Made by a program: the position numbers and the translations under genes
Assembly (NCBI RefSeq): GCF_001425265.1
Contig: NZ_LMEC01000026.1
Coordinates: forward strand, 435,877 to 499,876
Length of the DNA: 64,000 bases
Direction: 5' to 3'
Source: Massilia sp. Root418
Lineage (GTDB): Bacteria > Pseudomonadota > Gammaproteobacteria > Burkholderiales > Burkholderiaceae_D
The notes under the pieces: model-generated
What the model was told of the DNA's origin: nothing
Seen by the model: only the letters and a program-made list of their open reading frames with translations
Database searches by the model: none
Shown: positions 33,979-42,609 of the stretch, piece after piece
How the letters are laid out: each line of letters starts with the position of its first letter
Numbering within the stretch: the stretch's first letter is position 1

Positions 33979-35754
33979 TTAGTTCAGGGTCAGCACGCCG
34001 GAACTGACGTTGCCTTTGGCGCCTGCGATGGGCGTGGCGGTGTTGTAGTTGAAAACAACATTCGGATGATTGATGCGGTACGTCCCTTTGCTGAATATGT
34101 TGGACAGATCCCCCTCATTCGGGCAGTACGATCCCGCGATGCCGGCAAAGACGCACTGTTCAAACACAAAGCGCGTCAGGTTGCGCGTGCCGGAGGTGTT
34201 CTGTCCGAACGTCAGTAGCTGCATACCGTCGCTGACGAGGCTTACAGGGCAATTCCTCATCGCCTGACTGTCAGCATTAAGAAATTGGCGAAAGTTCTCA
34301 GTTCCAGTCGCGTTGATGCAAACTAACAGCGAATTGTAGTAGTTATAGATACTGCCTTCGGCATCTTCTGTTTGCCACCGAAACGCTCCATGAATAACAG
34401 TCGCGGTTCCGCTAGCATTAGCTTTCTGCGCTGCCCACCCCTGGCCGGGTGCGTCGTTTGCCTTGCCCGCGATTGTGAGGCGAGTAAGACTCGCAGGCGT
34501 ACCATCGTTGAGGAATATGCCGCCGTAGCCCGCGATACTGTCACCCGCCGCCAACATCAAGAAACGGTCGCCAAGCGGCGCAATTAGGTGCGAACCATAG
34601 TTCCCCACTCCCGTCACGACAGTGACGCCACGCCTCATCAGGGTGCCATCGGTCCTCACTATGGTCAGATCCATAGCCGCAGCGTCATTGGCAAACGCAA
34701 ACGCTACTCGTCCATCTGACAGCCGCCCCATAACCGCGGACCGGTTGGAAGTCGTCGCTGTACTCAGTATCGATGTCAACACGCTGGCATTCGTCAGAAC
34801 GAACAGGGACGCTTTTGTAGTGCTCTGCACTCCCCAACATATCTTGTCTTCACCGAGCACGCTAATACGCCGAGTCGGACAATTCGAGAGCGAACCAATG
34901 CTTGCCGCCGTTGCTGACCTGGGCGCGCCTACCGCGACCAGATTCGCATCGACGACAGCAAAGTTAATATCCGACGTGGCAGACATCTTGTACACGAATG
35001 CGATCTGCCCGGTCCCAAATCTCTCCATATCGAATGCACGGGTACGGGAAACCGGGTGAACGTACAGTGCTGCAACGCCGCTCGACACCGTCACGGCTGA
35101 CAAGCTTGCGCCAGTGACGAGATTGATGCGGGCTGCATACAAGGTCAGGCCCGTAAGCCAGCTGTAGTAGAGATTGCCGCCAACGGCGTCGAACACATGA
35201 TTCCAGCTCCCGGGGCCAGCGGTGGCGCCAGCGACAACAACCGGCGTCAATACCTGCCCGTTGCTCCCGTTGGACCTGAGGTTCGCGTTGAAAAAGAAGA
35301 TCTTCATCTGCGAAGCCACGGAGGCAATCACCGCGATATTCGTCCCATCGGTAACGATATCCGAAACGTCGCAGTTCCCTGTCGCGAGCGACATGTCCAC
35401 TTCCGTGATGCCATCCTTGGATGCCCAACAAGTTCGCAGTTCAGGAGTGGTCGTCTTATAGACCATGAACAGCATGCCGCCCGCCTCGACCATCTTGTCG
35501 CCGTATTCATTGCTCGTCGTGCCCAGACTACTATTCGGCACTGGCGTCGTTTTCAAGACAGCATTGGACAGCGCCGCCGTTCCGCCCAGAATATTCTGTT
35601 GCGATGCCTGGGCAATATTCAGAGTGCCACTCAGCGGCACGATTTTGCCGTCCAGACGGCGGAAAACCGGCACGCCAGCCGAGAACGGAGCCCCTGCAAC
35701 CGCGACTTCGGAAATCTGCGTACCCAGTACACTGGTATTGAGATAAATGGTCAT
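33979..35754 (-). CDS. Putative tailocin receptor-binding/beta-propeller protein
   Basis: 591 residues, no family recognised. The start resembles tail-attached proteins (TIYLNTSVLGTQISEVAVAGAPFSAGVPVFRRLDGKIVPLSG). The body looks like a six- or seven-bladed propeller: repeated short blocks ending in W/F-x-x-x-G with 'DGTNIAVIA', 'VGGNLYYSW', 'GTGQIAFVYK', 'GEDKICWGV', 'SDGRVAFAF', 'LGDRFLMLA', 'SDGMQLLTF'. By eye its base composition is clearly poorer in G+C than the flanking tail genes and codon use is mixed, pointing to separate acquisition. Position in the fibre region and the repeats suggest a host-recognition or shielding role, which is inference. Confidence 0.65.
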   Translation of the reverse strand: MTIYLNTSVLGTQISEVAVAGAPFSAGVPVFRRLDGKIVPLSGTLNIAQASQQNILGGTAALSNAVLKTTPVPNSSLGTTSNEYGDKMVEAGGMLFMVYKTTTPELRTCWASKDGITEVDMSLATGNCDVSDIVTDGTNIAVIASVASQMKIFFFNANLRSNGSNGQVLTPVVVAGATAGPGSWNHVFDAVGGNLYYSWLTGLTLYAARINLVTGASLSAVTVSSGVAALYVHPVSRTRAFDMERFGTGQIAFVYKMSATSDINFAVVDANLVAVGAPRSATAASIGSLSNCPTRRISVLGEDKICWGVQSTTKASLFVLTNASVLTSILSTATTSNRSAVMGRLSDGRVAFAFANDAAAMDLTIVRTDGTLMRRGVTVVTGVGNYGSHLIAPLGDRFLMLAAGDSIAGYGGIFLNDGTPASLTRLTIAGKANDAPGQGWAAQKANASGTATVIHGAFRWQTEDAEGSIYNYYNSLLVCINATGTENFRQFLNADSQAMRNCPVSLVSDGMQLLTFGQNTSGTRNLTRFVFEQCVFAGIAGSYCPNEGDLSNIFSKGTYRINHPNVVFNYNTATPIAGAKGNVSSGVLTLN

Positions 35755-35756
35755 GA

Positions 35757-36080
35757 TCAGGTGTCCGCAGTGACGGCGCCGTTATACGTCACGCCCACGA
35801 AGCCGCTGGTGCGCACATAGATTTTCTGGCCACCGCCCACCACCAAGCCGGTAACCGTGGCAGGGATCGCGTCCATCAGCATCTCTTCAAACATCCAGTC
35901 TGCGGCGACTGGCGCACCGCCGGCAGTGACAGCCAGGGAAATGGTTGCGTTGGTGCGCGCCCGATTATTAAAAGTCAGCGTGCCGATCGCTTTGCGTCCC
36001 GCCGCGCAGGCGAAAAGCTCCACGTCCTGCCCGCCAGGCGGTACTGCCGCCGCGAGCCTTCCAGAATTATTTGCCATCAT
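35757..36080 (-). CDS. Small tail-fibre-module protein
   Basis: 107 residues. Predicted all-beta (GKAIGTLTFNNRARTNATISLAVTAGG; MDAIPATVTGLVVGGGQKIYVRTSGFVGVTYNG), similar in style to small phage tail/collar proteins. It is two bases from the 591-residue gene and shares its lower GC. The likely role is an adaptor for, or subunit with, the 591-residue protein. Not recognised by name. Confidence 0.6.
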   Translation of the reverse strand: MMANNSGRLAAAVPPGGQDVELFACAAGRKAIGTLTFNNRARTNATISLAVTAGGAPVAADWMFEEMLMDAIPATVTGLVVGGGQKIYVRTSGFVGVTYNGAVTADT

Positions 36081-36086
36081 TTCTCC

Positions 36087-36530
36087 TTAAAAACTTGCAT
36101 AGAAAAGCGCTTTGCCGATGTCATCGGCGTCAGCCTTGGCCGCCAGCTGGCCATCAACGTAGGATTGATCGGCCTTGCCGGCGATGCTGCTTTCGACGTA
36201 GGCGGGTGTGGCCTTGAACGCCAGTTGCTGGTCGACGTAGCTCGCGTCCGCCTTCAACGCCAGGCCTGCAGCGACATCGCCCTTGTTGGCCTTGAGCGCC
36301 AGCAGCGACGTGATGTCGCCGATGTTGCCTTGCGCTTGCTTCAGAACGGTGACGATTTCCTGCACCGTGTCCAGGTTGACGTCGTCGCTGGCGACCAGGG
36401 AGCGCAGCGAGAACAAGGCGCCGTCCACTTGCGTGAACGCCTCGCGCAGGCGGGCGACGTCGGTCTCCAGATCGTTGTCGGGGTGCGGCAACGGCAGCCC
36501 CAGGTGGGGCGTGGCTTGCAGCACTGTCAT
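36087..36530 (-). CDS. Tail-fibre adaptor with HPDN motif and repeated coiled segments
   Basis: 147 residues from the ATG at 36530 (overlaps the upstream stop as ATGA). The N-terminus TPHLGLPLPHPDNDLETDVARLREAF and LDTVQEIVTVLKQAQGNIGDI is nearly the same as that of the 114-residue protein at 38772, so the two are paralogues. The C-terminal half has short repeats ending LALKANKGDV / LALKADASYV / IAGKADQSYV / LAAKADADDI, a trimeric tail-fibre shaft pattern common in phages. It ends FYASF. Probably a fibre or fibre-connector. Confidence 0.72.
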   Translation of the reverse strand: MTVLQATPHLGLPLPHPDNDLETDVARLREAFTQVDGALFSLRSLVASDDVNLDTVQEIVTVLKQAQGNIGDITSLLALKANKGDVAAGLALKADASYVDQQLAFKATPAYVESSIAGKADQSYVDGQLAAKADADDIGKALFYASF

Positions 36531-37201
36531 GCCAGCACCTCCACCGCGCGGCCGTTTCCGATCAGGCCGGCGATCTCCAGGGCTTGCACGCCAGCCAGCG
36601 TGGCAGGGTCGTCCAGGTTGATGTCGTCGGCCAGGCAGAATTTCTCCCACCAGGCACGCATGGCGCCGTTCTCGTCGATTGCTGTCAGCACGGCTTGCAG
36701 CTCGGCGGAGCTGAAACGCTCGGTGAACTGTTTGCGAGTCAGACGGCGCGGCGGGGCTACCGGTACATCAACCGCCCACGTGAAGGACTGGACGCTGGCG
36801 ACGTCCGTCAGGGCTTCCAGCGCAGTCTCGGCGGCGTCACTGGAGCGGCGGATCGCTTCGCGTTCGGCCAGCACAGCGTCAACCTCCGCCAGCGTGCCCC
36901 AGCCAGCTGCCTCACGTTCGCGGGCCCGGCCCAGCTTCCAGTCCAACGCTTCGATGAGGCGCGCGGCTTCAGCTTTGATGCGAGCTTGGCGTGCCGCCTT
37001 CGATTGCCTCAGCAGCGCGGTGGTGTCACGGAATACCGTCGCACCGTCGCTCGCCAGGAACAGGCAGGCCGGCTCGGACAGGTCCAGGTCAGCCGGCAAG
37101 CGACTTAGCGGGATGCAGACGCCACGCCCCTCAAACTCCGCAGCACCTTCGACAGAGCCAATGCAGCGGCGAGTGATTTCGTCAAATATCAGTTTCTTCA
37201 T
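36527..37201 (-). CDS. Tail-fibre-associated protein (assembly/chaperone-like)
   Basis: 224 residues. The start MKKLIFDEITRRCIGSVEG and the helical middle (QSKAARQARIKAEAARLIEALDWKLGRAREREAAGW) recall phage tail-fibre assembly or 'phage tail protein' families in which the C-terminus binds the fibre tip. It lies between two fibre genes, after the decapeptide-repeat fibre. The role is inferred from position. ATGA overlap with the next gene. Confidence 0.55.
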   Translation of the reverse strand: MKKLIFDEITRRCIGSVEGAAEFEGRGVCIPLSRLPADLDLSEPACLFLASDGATVFRDTTALLRQSKAARQARIKAEAARLIEALDWKLGRAREREAAGWGTLAEVDAVLAEREAIRRSSDAAETALEALTDVASVQSFTWAVDVPVAPPRRLTRKQFTERFSSAELQAVLTAIDENGAMRAWWEKFCLADDINLDDPATLAGVQALEIAGLIGNGRAVEVLA

Positions 37202-37208
37202 TGTTGTC

Positions 37209-38762
37209 CTAAGCGTTTAGAGGGATAAAAGCGAATTCGACGGCGGCGTAGCCCCGATAGGACAGCGAGCTGGCAAAGCGGCGCATCGGGAGGCGTGGCG
37301 ATGCGGTCAGCGCCGTGTGGTTATACGGATTGGCGCTTCGTTCGGAGTACTGGACATTGGAACCGTCGTAAGTAACCCATTCATTCGTAACGTTTCCCTC
37401 GCCCCACCCTGCGTTTCCGGCTTTGGTCGTCAGACGGACGAACAACCCGATGCCGCTTCTCAAAGTAGTCTGGTTAGCCCACGTCGCCGCTGAGCCGTAG
37501 CTAATTTTCACCACCAGCGGGGAGGTGTAAAGTGCGTCCATCGCGGCACTCGATGCGTTTAGAAAAGCCATGGCATTGCCCGACGCGGCCATAGCTGCGA
37601 CTGCTGTGCTCGATGCTACGATCGCATTCATTGCCGGAGGCGACGCAAACATCGCAGTCATCGCCAGATTCGATCCCGCTACCGCAGCCATCGCCGTACC
37701 CGATGCGACGACGGCATTTAACGCGTTGGCATTTGCGAGCACCGCAGTGATAGCCACGGAGGATGCGACAAGCGACCCCATTGCGCTGGCCGTTGACACG
37801 ACTATGTTTAGAGCATTGGCTGATGCGAGCAGCGCCGTGATCGTCGACGACGAGGCAGAAATGAGATTCATCGCAACGCTCGTCGCTGCTATCGAGCCCA
37901 TCGCCAGGGGCGATGCGTACAGCGGGCTCATCGACGCTGGCAAGGCTATGAGCAAAGACATTGCGATCGATGATGCTGCCACAGCGTTCATCGCCACTGT
38001 CGAGAGGACAATGAAGTTGATCGCCTGCACGGACGCGGCAACTGCGCTGGCGGCGGACGACGCGGCCGCCACGGCGGTCATATCACTCCACAACACTGGA
38101 TCAAGGCCAGCGGCGCCGGACGCGAGTTTGGCCATCGCCATGGAGCTGGCCTTCAGGATGTTCATGGCCGGTGCGCTGTTCAGCAAAGCGGCCCGCGCCG
38201 CAGACGATGCACCCAGCACGTTCATGGCAGATGCCGAAGCCGTCAGCGCAGTCACTGCGGTGGTGGACGCGGCGACCGCCTCCACATTGGCGTAGACGAG
38301 GGGGTCAAGCCCAACGATGCCGATCGCCAGCTTGGTTGTCGCCAGCGGACTCGCGTTAATGGCGGTCATCGCGACACTGGAAGCCAGCAGCGCGTTGCGC
38401 GCCACGCTCGATGCGCCGACGCCGTTCATTCCCTTGACACTGCCCGCCACCGCCGCCATCGCCGGCGCGCTGGCCGCCATCGCTTTCATCGCTTCCTGCG
38501 ATGACAGCACCAGCTCGAAACTTTGCCGGTTGCTGGCATCTTCCAGGTAGGCATCGAGTTCGGCGCTGGTCATGCCTTCGATCGGGGCGATGGCTTCGGG
38601 CAGGATGGCGTCGAAGCGGTTCACGCTGTCATAGCTGCGCAGCATGGCGCCGGCCAGGACCAGCGTGTTGTCGTCGGCCGTGGCCAGGTCGACCGCGGTC
38701 AGGCGCGCCTTGGCCCGCGCCAGGTACTGGTTGCGGAAGTCGGTTAAATTGGTACTGGACAT
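37209..38762 (-). CDS. Decapeptide-repeat tail fibre
   Basis: 517 residues. Residues ~1-85 are a helical attachment part (LTDFRNQYLARAKARLTAVDLATADDN). About residues 85-415 are built of 10-residue units of the form S-x-x-A-M-x-A-[VIL]-x-A, e.g. SSTAVAAMAA, SGNAMAFLNA, SSAAMDALYT. Two units are interrupted by a longer insert containing GLDP (KLAIGIVGLDPLVYANVEAV and KLASGAAGLDPVLWSDMTAV). The last ~100 residues are a globular, aromatic-rich head (SYGSAATWANQTTLRSG, GNVTNEWVTYDGSNVQ), the probable receptor-contacting end. Fibre with solenoid shaft and receptor head is the best reading; not matched to a named family. Confidence 0.7.
   Translation of the reverse strand: MSSTNLTDFRNQYLARAKARLTAVDLATADDNTLVLAGAMLRSYDSVNRFDAILPEAIAPIEGMTSAELDAYLEDASNRQSFELVLSSQEAMKAMAASAPAMAAVAGSVKGMNGVGASSVARNALLASSVAMTAINASPLATTKLAIGIVGLDPLVYANVEAVAASTTAVTALTASASAMNVLGASSAARAALLNSAPAMNILKASSMAMAKLASGAAGLDPVLWSDMTAVAAASSAASAVAASVQAINFIVLSTVAMNAVAASSIAMSLLIALPASMSPLYASPLAMGSIAATSVAMNLISASSSTITALLASANALNIVVSTASAMGSLVASSVAITAVLANANALNAVVASGTAMAAVAGSNLAMTAMFASPPAMNAIVASSTAVAAMAASGNAMAFLNASSAAMDALYTSPLVVKISYGSAATWANQTTLRSGIGLFVRLTTKAGNAGWGEGNVTNEWVTYDGSNVQYSERSANPYNHTALTASPRLPMRRFASSLSYRGYAAVEFAFIPLNA
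37517..38507. repeat. 30-bp (decapeptide) coding repeats of the fibre shaft
   Basis: The repeat region of the 517-residue fibre gene corresponds to roughly 30 degenerate 30-bp units. On the plus strand it shows as a recurring GCGTTCAT/CGCC-type phrase. Boundaries are approximate. Confidence 0.65.
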
Positions 38763-38771
38763 GGGTCCTCC

Positions 38772-39116
38772 TTATAAGCCTGCATACAGCAGGGACGAAA
38801 TCGCCGTGAGCTGCGCGGCGACGCGTTGGTCCTGGCTGGACAGCTGGGTGTTGATGGCGGCGCTGTTGGCCGCCAGCTGGCCGGCCACCAGCGTGTTCAA
38901 AGCGCCGATGTCGCTGCGCGCGGCCTTGACGGCGCCAACCAGTTCCTGGACCGTGTCCAGGGTCAGGTCGTCGCTGTGCAGCAGCGTGTCCAGCGCTTCG
39001 ACCTTCCGGTCGAGCGCCGCCAGCGCCGCACGGATGCGCGGCACGTCATCTTCCAGGCTGTTGTCCGGATGCGGCAGCGGCAGCCCCAGGTGGGGCGTGG
39101 TTTGTTGTATCGTCAT
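38772..39116 (-). CDS. Tail-fibre adaptor with HPDN motif (short paralogue)
   Basis: 114 residues. Begins TPHLGLPLPHPDNSLEDDVPRIRAAL and continues LTLDTVQELVGAVKAARSDIGALNTLV, collinear with the 147-residue protein at 36087. The C-terminus (AAQLTAISSLLYAGL) replaces the KAD repeats. Both lie directly after a fibre-type gene in the operon (the 1160-residue protein here). It is probably a trimeric connector between baseplate and fibre. Confidence 0.7.
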   Translation of the reverse strand: MTIQQTTPHLGLPLPHPDNSLEDDVPRIRAALAALDRKVEALDTLLHSDDLTLDTVQELVGAVKAARSDIGALNTLVAGQLAANSAAINTQLSSQDQRVAAQLTAISSLLYAGL

Positions 39117-42100
39117 TTACATCACCATGATGCGAAGGTTGCGGACAAAGGGACGGGCTGCGGCAGAACCCGCTGTGGCCAGGCGGGCCTGCACCACGTT
39201 CTCGTTCACGCCGGTCTGCTCGTACACCAGCTCGTGCCAGCCGTTGTCCAGCGCCGTGGTGCGGATCTGCGGAATCGGCGCGGACCAGGTGTCGCCGATG
39301 TCGCCGCCTTTCAACTGCACGGTGGCGGCGGCGCCGCTCGGCAGCTTGGCGTCGATCACGACGCGTACCCGCGAGCCGGTGCCGGCCTTGATGCTGCGGC
39401 TGACGTAGTCGCCGTTGTCGCCCAGCCAGCCCACCATCAGCTGGCCGCCACGGTGCAGCACCGGCGACACCGAACTGTCGCCGCGCAACTGGGCGCGCAG
39501 CGTGATGTTGCCGGTGACCGGCGCCGACAGCGCCAGCGGCTGGTTGCTCGACGCGGCGATCTCGCTGCCGTCCGGGAGCACCACCGTGTAGCCGATGGTG
39601 GCGTGCGCGCTGGACTTCTGCTCCAGCCCCATCACCATCAGGTCGGTGGCGCCGTTCACCGCTACCGTCCCCAGGTCGATATTGCGCACGGTCTCGGTGT
39701 AGTTGGCAGCCAGCACGCGGAACTTGAGGTCGCGGTCCTGGTGCGGGGTCCAGGTGCTGTTGTTGCTGGACGAAAGCAGCACGCCGATGGTGTAGGGCTG
39801 CGCGGTAATCCACGCGGCGCCGTCCCACTTGCCCAGTTCCGCCACCGACAGCGACGTTTCCGCGTCGTTGCACATGACGACGAACGCCAGTTCCTCGTTC
39901 GCATCCGTGTAGTACGGCAGCGCGAACTGGGCGCGGGTGGCCGTGCCGTCGGTGCGGATCTGGCCGGGAGACAGGCGCGCTTCGGCCAGCACGCGCAGGG
40001 ACGGCAGGCCGGTCTGCACGGCGCGCAGCTGCACGATCACGTCTGTGCTGCCCACCGCTTCGAACCACAGGTCCACGCCCACCAGGTGCGCGGGCGTGGG
40101 CGACAGGAAGGTCTGGGCCAGCGGGTCGACGCCGACGTTGGCGTGCTGCGCCTCGCCTTTCTTGATCACTTCCCACGCGTCCTTGGCGCTTTGCTGCATG
40201 TTCTTCTCGGCGTTCGCCACCGCGCCGGTCAGGAATTCCTTCAGCAGCGCAGCGCCGGTCACGCCCTGGTTGATGGCGCCCATCCAGAACTCCACGCCGG
40301 CCGGCTCGCCCTTGCGGCCGAGGAAGGTGGTGTACATGTCTTCCACCTGGGCGCGAATCGGATCGCTTGGCCGCGGCCCCGGAACCAGTGGCGGGATGGT
40401 GACGGGGGGAGTATCGACGCCCGTTTGCGGCACGGTCACCGGGACGGCCGGCACCGGCTCAGGTTCATACTCATACGCGTACTGGGTCACCACGCGCCGC
40501 AGCACGCGGTCTTCGCTCCAGCTGGCGGCGGTATAGTAGGCACTGCCACGGCTGCCGCCGCTGCCGATGATCTGCACCAGTTTGCGCCCTACCGGCACAT
40601 TCGGCGGAATGTTGAACTGGCCGCTGACCACGCCGTTCGCGTTCGCCACCGGCAGCGCGGACGGGTTCGATTGCGAGCCTGGCGTGACGGCCACGCTGTC
40701 GAAGCTCGCGCCCACAACCGTCTCGTACGGGCCGAATCCGGTGATGCTGAACTTCACCGTCACCGGCCGGATCACCTGGTCCTGCTTGCGCGCGCTGCTC
40801 AGCGTTTCCACCGCCGTGGTGGAGGAAGGGCCGGCGCTGTCGCCCCACGCCACGTACTGCACCACGCGTTTGGTCAGGTTGCTGGTCCAGCTTTCGGTGG
40901 TGTAGGTCATCTGGTCGATGGCCGGGTCCAGCACCACGCTGGCGGGCAGCGGGGCGAACGCCTGGTAGGGATTCACCGCCATGGAGCCGGTGCGGCGGTT
41001 CTGCTCCACCAGCGGGATGACCGTGTACGCCAGCGTGGTCGGCCCGGCCACGTCCTTGCCGTAGCGCGAGGCGGACAGCGACACCGGCAGGGTCAGCGTG
41101 CCGCCGACGATGGCGCCCGACTGGGCCTGGCCTGCGTCGCGCATGCTGTCGTCCATGAAGGGATCAACGAACACGCCCTTCTTCTGCACCGCTTCGCGGT
41201 TCATCGCGTCCGATTGCAGCTGCTGCTGGGCGATCAGCATTTTCAGGCCGTCCAGCTGGTCCTGCACGTGCGCCAGGTCGGACATGGGCACCATGCGCGG
41301 ACTATCCAGGCTGATGCTGGTGTCGGCGTTCCAGTGCTGGTAGATGGTCGCCAGCAGCAGCAGGCCTTCCGGCACGCTGGGCGGCGGCGGCATCCAGTCG
41401 CTGGCCACGCCCTTGATCGGCACCACGTCGCCGGCCTCGTTCAGGCACAGGCGGTCCACGCGCGGCATCTTGTAGCGGTAGCTGGCCAGGATCAGGGTGC
41501 CGGCCACGGCGCCGGTGACGGTGAAGCCGGCGTTGTCCACCAGCGTCGGCGTCACGGCGACGATGTGCTGGTACTTCACCGTATAGGTGCTGCCCGCTGC
41601 CGGTTCAGCGCCGGCCGGGCTCCAGTCCACCTTGCCGCCGGTGAGCTTGTAGTCGGTGTTTTTCACGTAGACGGTGGCGCCCTGGCGCACTTCCACGATC
41701 TGCAGCACCGAGGTATCCGGCAGCGGGTCCAGGCCGCCGGCAATCACGCCGTGGCTCAAGGTCACGCTGCGTTCTGCAGTCATGCTCACGCTATCCAGCT
41801 GGGCGATGGGGCCGAAATCCACGTTCACGCGCTGCGCCGCCGTGCCGCTCGACACGTGCGGTTCGTCGGCGATAACCTTCAGATCCGGCGCGGCGGAGTA
41901 CACGTAGCGCAGCGCGGCGCGCAGCTCCACCTGCTTGCCGTTGGCGCGCGCGGCACCGGCCGAGATGATGTAGCTTTGCTTGTCGCCTTCCAGCTCGGCG
42001 CCGCGGCGCACGTCCATGCCGCTGATAATGTAGTTGCCGCCGGTGCTGTCGCGGTCATAGCGCTGCAGCGCCACCGACACGGCGTCGATGGTCGGCGGCG

Positions 42101-42599
42101 GTTCCTTGGCCTTCAGCACGCCGTTCAGCACCTGGTACACGGGATAGAACTTGCCGGCCTTGCCGTCGCCCGCCACGCCCCACACGGGGTTCAGCTGCAA
42201 CCGCGCGGCGCCCGGCTCCATGTAGCCGCGCGTGCCTTGCGCGGGGTTGAGCAGCTCGGGATCGTCCAGCTCCGTGACGGTGGCTTCCTGCAGATACACG
42301 CCCACGGCGATCTCGCCTTCCACCGGCACGTTCAGCGCCGCCGGGCCGATGCCGCGCACGGCGCCGGCCAGCCACAGCGCGCCGGAGGCCAGGCGCACAT
42401 CGCCGGTGACGCCGTCCACCACGCAGCCGGCATCGCGTATCAGGTCGCCGTCCTTGAACAGCACATTGCCGATGTTGGCGATGCGGTCGATCAGGCCGGT
42501 CTGCATTTCATTCAGTTCCGCCGACTGCAGCACGCGCTCGGCACTGAACAAGTGCTTCTCGTGCCGCTTGGCGGGGTTGAAACGGTCGTAATAGGTCAT
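39117..42599 (-). CDS. DUF4815/DUF4214-containing large tail/baseplate protein
   Basis: 1160 residues, the longest tailocin gene. The N-terminal ~600 residues fit DUF4815 (start TYYDRFNPAKRHEKHLFSAERVLQSAELNEMQT; then GYMEPGAARLQLNPVWG and MVPMSDLAHVQDQLDGL), a phage/prophage structural family. Around residues 750-800 is a DUF4214-like block (VEDMYTTFLGRKGEPAGVEFW). The C-terminal ~300 residues are beta-rich with carbohydrate-binding character (VVQLRAVQTGLPSLRVLAEARLSPGQI). It is followed by the short adaptor and fibre, so it probably forms the main baseplate-to-fibre structure. Function is inferred from family and place. Confidence 0.8.
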   Translation of the reverse strand: MTYYDRFNPAKRHEKHLFSAERVLQSAELNEMQTGLIDRIANIGNVLFKDGDLIRDAGCVVDGVTGDVRLASGALWLAGAVRGIGPAALNVPVEGEIAVGVYLQEATVTELDDPELLNPAQGTRGYMEPGAARLQLNPVWGVAGDGKAGKFYPVYQVLNGVLKAKEPPPTIDAVSVALQRYDRDSTGGNYIISGMDVRRGAELEGDKQSYIISAGAARANGKQVELRAALRYVYSAAPDLKVIADEPHVSSGTAAQRVNVDFGPIAQLDSVSMTAERSVTLSHGVIAGGLDPLPDTSVLQIVEVRQGATVYVKNTDYKLTGGKVDWSPAGAEPAAGSTYTVKYQHIVAVTPTLVDNAGFTVTGAVAGTLILASYRYKMPRVDRLCLNEAGDVVPIKGVASDWMPPPPSVPEGLLLLATIYQHWNADTSISLDSPRMVPMSDLAHVQDQLDGLKMLIAQQQLQSDAMNREAVQKKGVFVDPFMDDSMRDAGQAQSGAIVGGTLTLPVSLSASRYGKDVAGPTTLAYTVIPLVEQNRRTGSMAVNPYQAFAPLPASVVLDPAIDQMTYTTESWTSNLTKRVVQYVAWGDSAGPSSTTAVETLSSARKQDQVIRPVTVKFSITGFGPYETVVGASFDSVAVTPGSQSNPSALPVANANGVVSGQFNIPPNVPVGRKLVQIIGSGGSRGSAYYTAASWSEDRVLRRVVTQYAYEYEPEPVPAVPVTVPQTGVDTPPVTIPPLVPGPRPSDPIRAQVEDMYTTFLGRKGEPAGVEFWMGAINQGVTGAALLKEFLTGAVANAEKNMQQSAKDAWEVIKKGEAQHANVGVDPLAQTFLSPTPAHLVGVDLWFEAVGSTDVIVQLRAVQTGLPSLRVLAEARLSPGQIRTDGTATRAQFALPYYTDANEELAFVVMCNDAETSLSVAELGKWDGAAWITAQPYTIGVLLSSSNNSTWTPHQDRDLKFRVLAANYTETVRNIDLGTVAVNGATDLMVMGLEQKSSAHATIGYTVVLPDGSEIAASSNQPLALSAPVTGNITLRAQLRGDSSVSPVLHRGGQLMVGWLGDNGDYVSRSIKAGTGSRVRVVIDAKLPSGAAATVQLKGGDIGDTWSAPIPQIRTTALDNGWHELVYEQTGVNENVVQARLATAGSAAARPFVRNLRIMVM

Positions 42600-42609
42600 G
42601 CACTTCCCC

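Noticed and set aside
33979..38762. Diversity-generating retroelement target in the fibre genes
   Set aside because: No reverse transcriptase or template repeat is visible in the window.
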